The notes below the pieces were generated by a model that was not told the DNA's origin, did no database searches, and was given only the letters and a program-made list of their open reading frames with translations. Position numbers and translations under genes: made by a program. Below, piece by piece: positions 6,207 to 9,937 of a stretch of DNA of 9,937 bases. This DNA comes from Alphaproteobacteria bacterium (GTDB lineage Bacteria; Pseudomonadota; Alphaproteobacteria; Sphingomonadales; Emcibacteraceae): contig JAADGA010000034.1 in the NCBI GenBank assembly GCA_013152615.1, positions 1 through 9,937 on the forward strand, in the 5' to 3' direction. Within the stretch, counting starts at the first letter, position 1; each line of letters begins with the position of its first letter.

Positions 6207-7352
6207 ATGAACAAACTTTCATTCAATGATTTTCTTGCCTTGGTCAGGGATGTCTGGCAGCACGGCGTTTTCGGCATTGATATTGGCAAGATCATCCTTG
6301 CCCTGCTGGTTTTCTTTTTCTTTCTGTTAATCCGGCGGCTGTTCAGCAAATTTTTTGTCGGGCGGCTGAAGGCGCTGTCGCGCAAGACAAAAAATGATAT
6401 TGATGACCGGGTGATTGATGCGCTGGAAGACCCGTTACGCTTCATCCCGATAGTCATCGGCGTTTTCCTTGCGACCGAGATGCTGGTGCTGAACGGCAGT
6501 TTGCAAACGGGTGCCGACAACCTGAACCGGTCCCTGATCACCTTTAATATCTTCTGGGGTATTTTCAAGCTGGTGGAGCCGCTGAGCCAGTCTTTTACCA
6601 GCCTGCGCGGGCTTTTTACCGAAAGCATCATCACCTGGCTGATCAAATCCCTCCGTACGCTGGTATTCTTCCTCGGGGCAGCGGCAATTCTGGAGATATG
6701 GGGGATCAAGGTCGCGGCATTGATTGCCGGACTCGGTCTGTTCGGGGTTGCGGTCGCCCTTGGCGCCCAGGATGTGTTCAAGAATCTGATTGCCGGATTA
6801 TTCATCATTGGCGAGAAAAGATTTCACCCCGGAGACTGGGTTCTGGTAGAGGGCATTGTCGAGGGGACGGTGGAAAATATCGGTTTTCGCACCACCACCA
6901 TCCGCCGTTTCGACAAAGCACCGGTTTTCGTGCCTAATTCCAGCCTGTCCGATAATGCCGTGGTTAACTTCAGCCGCATGACCCATCGGCGCATATACTG
7001 GAAAATCGGTCTGGTCTATGACACCTCGATTGAGCAGCTGCGCACCATACGTGACCGGATAGAAGCATATGTTCTGGGTAATGATGATTTCGCCCATCCG
7101 CCCGAAGTGCTGACCTTTGTCCGGGTTGACAGCTTCAATGACAGTTCTATCGACCTGATGCTTTACTGTTTTACCCGGACAATTGTCTGGGGGGAGTGGC
7201 TGGAAATCAAGGAAACCCTTGCCCTCGAAATCAAGCATATTGTCGAGACCGCCGGCAGCAGCTTTGCCTTCCCGAGCCAGTCACTTTATCTGGAGACCCT
7301 GCCGGGCAAGATTGAAAATTTCCCGCTGCCGAAAGCAACCGGTGATGAATAA
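6207..7352 (+). CDS. MscS-family mechanosensitive ion channel
   Basis: Inner-membrane channel expected to open under membrane tension and release solutes during hypo-osmotic shock. The 381-residue protein has membrane segments at about 28-43, 78-95, 108-125 and 145-165, and the pore helix TM3 at about 168-202 with the Gly/Ala-rich GLGLFGVAVALGAQDVFKNL signature. The cytosolic beta domain follows with FHPGDWVLVEGIVEGTVENIGFRTTTIRRFD (206-236) and VFVPNSSLSDNAVVNFSR (240-257), the classic MscS-family segment. The alpha/beta vestibule domain runs to about 362. It has more membrane segments than Escherichia coli MscS (three), so it belongs to a larger subfamily rather than being its direct ortholog. 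AGG lies 6 bases upstream of the ATG. Its end overlaps the next gene by 8 bases, indicating co-expression. Confidence 0.92.
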   Translation: MNKLSFNDFLALVRDVWQHGVFGIDIGKIILALLVFFFFLLIRRLFSKFFVGRLKALSRKTKNDIDDRVIDALEDPLRFIPIVIGVFLATEMLVLNGSLQTGADNLNRSLITFNIFWGIFKLVEPLSQSFTSLRGLFTESIITWLIKSLRTLVFFLGAAAILEIWGIKVAALIAGLGLFGVAVALGAQDVFKNLIAGLFIIGEKRFHPGDWVLVEGIVEGTVENIGFRTTTIRRFDKAPVFVPNSSLSDNAVVNFSRMTHRRIYWKIGLVYDTSIEQLRTIRDRIEAYVLGNDDFAHPPEVLTFVRVDSFNDSSIDLMLYCFTRTIVWGEWLEIKETLALEIKHIVETAGSSFAFPSQSLYLETLPGKIENFPLPKATGDE

Positions 7353-7971
7353 ATTGGCCCAGAAAAAATATGCCCCGTCAACCGAGCGTAACCGGGAACC
7401 AATCCTGAATGTTCTGACGGGCTGTTTACCGGATCACGGCACTATTCTGGAAATTGCCAGTGGCAGTGGCCAGCATGCCGCCTATTTCATCAGCCATCTG
7501 CCCAATCATTACTGGCTGCCCAGTGACCCTGACCCCGAGAACCGCAACAGCATCAGCGCATGGTGGTGGGATATTCAGCTGAATAACATTCTGCCGCCGC
7601 TGGATATCAACACTCGGGATGATGTCTGGCCGGTGGAGAATATCAGCCTGCCGCTGCCGGTTGCCGCCATGGTCTGCATCAATATGATTCATATTTCGCC
7701 GTGGCCATCGACCATCGGCCTGATGAAGGGCGCGGCACGCATTTTGCCACCGGGCGGCATCCTCTATCTCTATGGTCCCTATAAAACCGGCGGCCAACAC
7801 ACGGCACCCGGCAATGAATTATTTGACATTAACCTGCGCTCACGCAACCCGGAATGGGGGCTGCGTGATGTCGAGGCGGTGGCGGATATTGCCGGAGTTC
7901 ATGGCCTGAATCTGGTAAAAACAGTTAATATGCCAGCCAACAACCTGTCGGTGATCTTTGAAAAAGAATAG
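7345..7971 (+). CDS. DUF938-family SAM-dependent methyltransferase
   Basis: A 208-residue class I methyltransferase-fold protein of the DUF938 family (the human member is METTL26). Family features are the opening KKYAPSTERNREPIL (7-21), the SAM-binding motif I TILEIASGSGQHAAYF (33-48), the SDPDPENRNSI acidic stretch (60-70), VCINMIHISPW (110-120), LPPGGILYLYGPYK (134-147) and the terminal NMPANNLSVIFEK (195-207). Length is typical. I set the start at ATG 7345, eight bases inside the MscS stop (GATGAATAA), because the conserved family sequence begins there; the in-frame ATG at 7183 would add 54 residues that are only the MscS gene read in another frame. The substrate of this family is not established as far as I know. 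The overlap implies translation coupled to the channel gene. Confidence 0.92.
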   Translation: MNKLAQKKYAPSTERNREPILNVLTGCLPDHGTILEIASGSGQHAAYFISHLPNHYWLPSDPDPENRNSISAWWWDIQLNNILPPLDINTRDDVWPVENISLPLPVAAMVCINMIHISPWPSTIGLMKGAARILPPGGILYLYGPYKTGGQHTAPGNELFDINLRSRNPEWGLRDVEAVADIAGVHGLNLVKTVNMPANNLSVIFEKE

Positions 7972-7999
7972 CGCCGGGGGGGCCGGTTCCCTGCTGATA

Positions 8000-8036
8000 A
8001 ACATGGTTTTAAAACCATGTTCCGGCTGATTCAGCC
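8000..8036 (+). terminator. palindrome plus second hairpin between convergent genes
   Basis: Bases 8000-8021 form a perfect 22-base palindrome: AACATGGTT, a TTAA centre, then AACCATGTT, giving a 9-bp stem. It is followed by GGCTG-ATT-CAGCC (8024-8036) and then CTTGTTT. The location, between the convergent DUF938 and dehydrogenase genes, suggests transcription termination for one or both. However, no proper U tract follows the larger stem on either strand, so a classical intrinsic terminator is not shown. It could instead bind a dimeric protein. Confidence 0.35.
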
Positions 8037-8072
8037 CTTGTTTCCACAGCTGATTCAGCCCTTGTTTTCAAA
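8025..8072. repeat. 24-bp tandem duplication covering the dehydrogenase stop codon
   Basis: The 19-base core GCTGATTCAGCCCTTGTTT occurs at 8025-8043 and again at 8049-8067, a period of 24 bases. The right copy contains the last codons and the TGA (8055-8057) of the dehydrogenase gene; the left copy lies just beyond the stop. Each copy carries one GATTC, a GANTC site of the type methylated by CcrM in alphaproteobacteria. Confidence 0.7.
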
Positions 8073-8972
8073 AGCATTAACGACGAATTTCTGGCTCTGG
8101 TCAGAACCCTGTTTATAGGGTTTCGCCGTTGTCATATCGGCAAGGTCATTCCAGCTCTCCGCAATCATTTCCGGGGTGGCTTCAGCCCCGAGGAAGACCC
8201 CGTCACTCTCCACAATCTGCGCTTTGGCGAACGTTCCGGCTCCGGCGGTGATAATTTCGCCGGTCGGGGCCTGTTTGCCACATAGATAGAGTACCGCCGG
8301 CGAGACACTCTCCGGGCTGAGCAGCTCCAGCATCTGCGGCGGCATAATATCATCGGTCATCCGGGTCGCCGCCACCGGGGCCAGACCGTTAACCCGGATG
8401 CCGGATTTAAACAGCTCCAGTTTCAGGGTGTTGATCAGGCCGACCAGCCCCATCTTGGCCGCACCATAATTGCTCTGACCGAAATTACCATACAGGCCGC
8501 TTGACGATGTCGTCATGACGATCCGGCCATATTCCTGCTGCTGCATCACCGGCAGGACCGCCCGGGTGGCAATAACGCTGCCAATCAGATGGACCTCGAT
8601 CACGGTTCTGAAATCCGGCAAATCCATTTTGACAAAAGTTTTATCCCGTAAAATCCCGGCATTATTCACCAGAACGTCTATCCGTCCGAAGGCCGACATT
8701 GCCTGATCAACCATGGCCTGCATATCCGGTTCCGAGGTCACATTACCGGCATTGGCAATGGCCCGGCCCCCCTGATCCGTGATTTCCCGCACCACCTTTT
8801 CCGCCATATTCTGTGAGGTATTCTGCCGGGAATCCCCGCCGTCCCGGGTGCCGCCGAAATCATTAATCACCAGCATTGCCCCGCGCCGGGCAAACGCCAG
8901 CGCATGCGCCCGGCCCAATCCGCCGCCGGATCCAGTGATAACGACAACCTGCCCGCTAAAGTCATACGGCAT
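8055..8972 (-). CDS. SDR-family dehydrogenase, MFE-2-like (3R)-hydroxyacyl-CoA dehydrogenase type
   Basis: NAD(P)-dependent short-chain dehydrogenase of 305 residues. The cofactor motif is TGSGGGLGRAHALAFARRGA (13-32). INDFGGTRDGGDS follows, and Asp38 suggests NAD rather than NADP. VNNAGILRD lies at 102-110, and the catalytic triad is Ser156 (in TTSSSGLYGNFGQSNYGAAK), Tyr169 and Lys173. The VINDFGG and NNAGILRDK(T/S)F segments and the long C-terminus after the Rossmann core resemble the single dehydrogenase unit of peroxisomal multifunctional enzyme type 2, which oxidises (3R)-hydroxyacyl-CoA. A role in fatty acid or steroid-like acyl-CoA breakdown is therefore likely but not proven. An ATG at 9026 in the same frame lacks support, while AAGGAG 7 bases before the ATG at 8972 is the strongest Shine-Dalgarno in the window. 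It is convergent with the DUF938 gene and divergent from the next methyltransferase. Confidence 0.9.
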   Translation of the reverse strand: MPYDFSGQVVVITGSGGGLGRAHALAFARRGAMLVINDFGGTRDGGDSRQNTSQNMAEKVVREITDQGGRAIANAGNVTSEPDMQAMVDQAMSAFGRIDVLVNNAGILRDKTFVKMDLPDFRTVIEVHLIGSVIATRAVLPVMQQQEYGRIVMTTSSSGLYGNFGQSNYGAAKMGLVGLINTLKLELFKSGIRVNGLAPVAATRMTDDIMPPQMLELLSPESVSPAVLYLCGKQAPTGEIITAGAGTFAKAQIVESDGVFLGAEATPEMIAESWNDLADMTTAKPYKQGSDQSQKFVVNAFENKG

Positions 8973-8979
8973 CTGTTTG

Positions 8980-8985
8980 CTCCTT
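8980..8985 (-). promoter_or_regulatory. strong ribosome binding site fixing the dehydrogenase start
   Basis: AAGGAG on the minus strand, 7 bases from the ATG at 8970-8972. It shows that the 18 extra residues encoded from 9026 are probably untranslated leader. Confidence 0.8.
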
Positions 8986-9159
8986 TGCAGTGGGATATTT
9001 TCATACACTTGTTTTAATGCTGACATACTACCCCCATATCAGCAGAATTGGAATGAATAATAAATTACACTTGCTATCCTTTGCCAGAAAAGGGGACTAT
9101 GGGATTGAATATTATTTTTGTAATCCGCAACCCCACGCACAGGCGGGATAAATATTGAC

Positions 9160-9792
9160 ATGAAACCGCATGAGAAAAATCTGTTCCTGCAAAAGAAATA
9201 TAACCTGACCGCGGCTTTTTATGATTTTCTGGATTATCCGTGGGAACGGCAATACCGGAAATGGCGACCGGCGCTAATCGGGGATCTGCGCGGAAAAATA
9301 TTGGAGGCCGGGGTCGGAACCGGGCGAAATCTGCCATTCTATCATCAGGATGTTGAACTGGTAGCGATCGAATTAAACCGGAAAATGCTGGAGAGAGCCC
9401 GCAAAAGACAAGCCCAGGCCCGATGCAAAATAACGCTGATAAATGAAGACGCCACCATCATGTCGTCAATCGGGTCAAATCAGTTCGACTGGGTGCTTTC
9501 AACCTTTATGTGCTGTGTCATGCCCGATGATATTCAGGCGCTGGCGATCGAACAATTCGGCAGAATATTAAAACCGGGCGGAAGATTCCGGCTGTTGGAA
9601 ATTATCTATTCACAAGACCGCCGGATAAGGAAAAAACAGGAATTATTTGCCCGCTTTGTTGAAAAAATATATGGCGCCAGATTTGACCGCCATACCCGTC
9701 ATCATATTGAGCAATCGTCAAATCTGCGGATTACCGGCACCACCTTTTTAAAGGAAGACACCTATCTGCTGATCGAAGGCGTTCGTATCTGA
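9160..9792 (+). CDS. class I SAM-dependent methyltransferase, UbiE-like
   Basis: A cytosolic 210-residue Rossmann-fold methyltransferase. The N-terminal NLTAAFYDFLDYPWERQYRKW (15-35) is the aromatic cap seen in UbiE/phospholipid-methyltransferase-like enzymes. SAM-binding motif I is KILEAGVGTGRNLPFY (46-61), the acidic end of strand 2 is VAIELNRKML (68-77), a motif II-like segment is FDWVLSTFMCCV (109-120), and motif III is GRILKPGGRFRLLEII (134-149). This resembles enzymes acting on lipids or quinones, but the substrate cannot be read from sequence. The start is the first ATG before the conserved block, with only a weak GGGA 11 bases upstream. It is divergent from the dehydrogenase, with a 187-base gap in which I see no confident promoter. 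The protein is complete within the window. Confidence 0.85.
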   Translation: MKPHEKNLFLQKKYNLTAAFYDFLDYPWERQYRKWRPALIGDLRGKILEAGVGTGRNLPFYHQDVELVAIELNRKMLERARKRQAQARCKITLINEDATIMSSIGSNQFDWVLSTFMCCVMPDDIQALAIEQFGRILKPGGRFRLLEIIYSQDRRIRKKQELFARFVEKIYGARFDRHTRHHIEQSSNLRITGTTFLKEDTYLLIEGVRI

Positions 9793-9937
9793 AAACCGGC
9801 GACCATCTCAATGATTCAGCGTCACTTGATAGTGAATGCATAAATCAGGAGAACCACTGATATCGCATTTTTAACAGAGCAACACTCATTTATATCTATA
9901 AATATTGCCGCAGATATTTTTGGGCAAGCAGCTGGTA
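9793..9937. other. right-edge segment without a supported gene
   Basis: After the methyltransferase stop there is an AGGAG at about 9849, but the nearest possible starts lead quickly into stops (for example TAA just after CATTTT). One plus frame is open from about 9843 to the window end and reads DIAFLTEQHSFISINIAADI, continuing FGQAAG, which looks protein-like but has no ATG, GTG or TTG at its beginning. It may be a gene with an unusual start or a broken one, or chance. A weak AAATAT/ATATTT inverted repeat lies near 9898-9918. Confidence 0.25.

Noticed and set aside
6131..6808. 225-codon minus-strand frame
   Set aside because: Antisense to the MscS gene; a serine/arginine/lysine-rich product without domain features, so a shadow.
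7183..7344. Longer start for the DUF938 methyltransferase
   Set aside because: The additional residues are the MscS coding sequence read in another frame, and family similarity starts at 7345.
8973..9026. Longer start for the dehydrogenase
   Set aside because: The extra 18 residues precede the conserved Rossmann start and include the AAGGAG ribosome binding site of the internal ATG.

Overview
The window looks like chromosomal housekeeping DNA from an alphaproteobacterium of moderate GC content. I infer this from the close fit of Dcd, the DUF938 methyltransferase and the PepSY/OmpR-type regulator/PhoQ-type kinase cluster to alphaproteobacterial versions, and from the many Shine-Dalgarno-led, closely packed genes. 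I see no transposase, integrase, phage gene, CRISPR array or rRNA. I could not run any database search, so family calls rest on motif recognition.

Layout from left to right. Positions 1-100 are a very GC-rich, hairpin-rich stretch cut by the window edge, which I cannot identify. Then comes dcd (minus), preceded on the same strand by a 45-residue basic small ORF at 791-928 with a good ribosome binding site and a plausible promoter. A plus-strand tRNA-Thr(GGU) follows at 1068-1142. From 4830 down to 1236 lies a minus-strand run in transcription order: a YumC-type ferredoxin/flavodoxin-NADP+ reductase, an exported PepSY-domain protein, an OmpR-family response regulator and a PhoQ-like sensor kinase. 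The last three are tightly overlapped. A TTGGCA-17-TATACA promoter precedes the reductase.

Divergent from this run, on the plus strand, are an exported right-handed beta-helix protein (4975-5991), then an MscS-family channel overlapping a DUF938 methyltransferase by 8 bp. A minus-strand short-chain dehydrogenase resembling the (3R)-hydroxyacyl-CoA dehydrogenase unit of MFE-2 converges on them (8055-8972). Last on the plus strand is a UbiE-like class I methyltransferase (9160-9792), followed by about 145 bases with no supported gene.

Functionally the best unit is the PepSY/regulator/kinase cassette: an envelope-sensing two-component system with an exported small protein that may tune the sensor. 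I did not find a convincing undescribed system. The points most worth a second look are the unlisted small gene, three short tandem repeats in gene-end or intergenic positions (16, 18 and 24 bp periods, the last duplicating the stop-codon end of the dehydrogenase), the structured GC-rich left edge, and several corrected gene starts, including a likely TTG start for the kinase.
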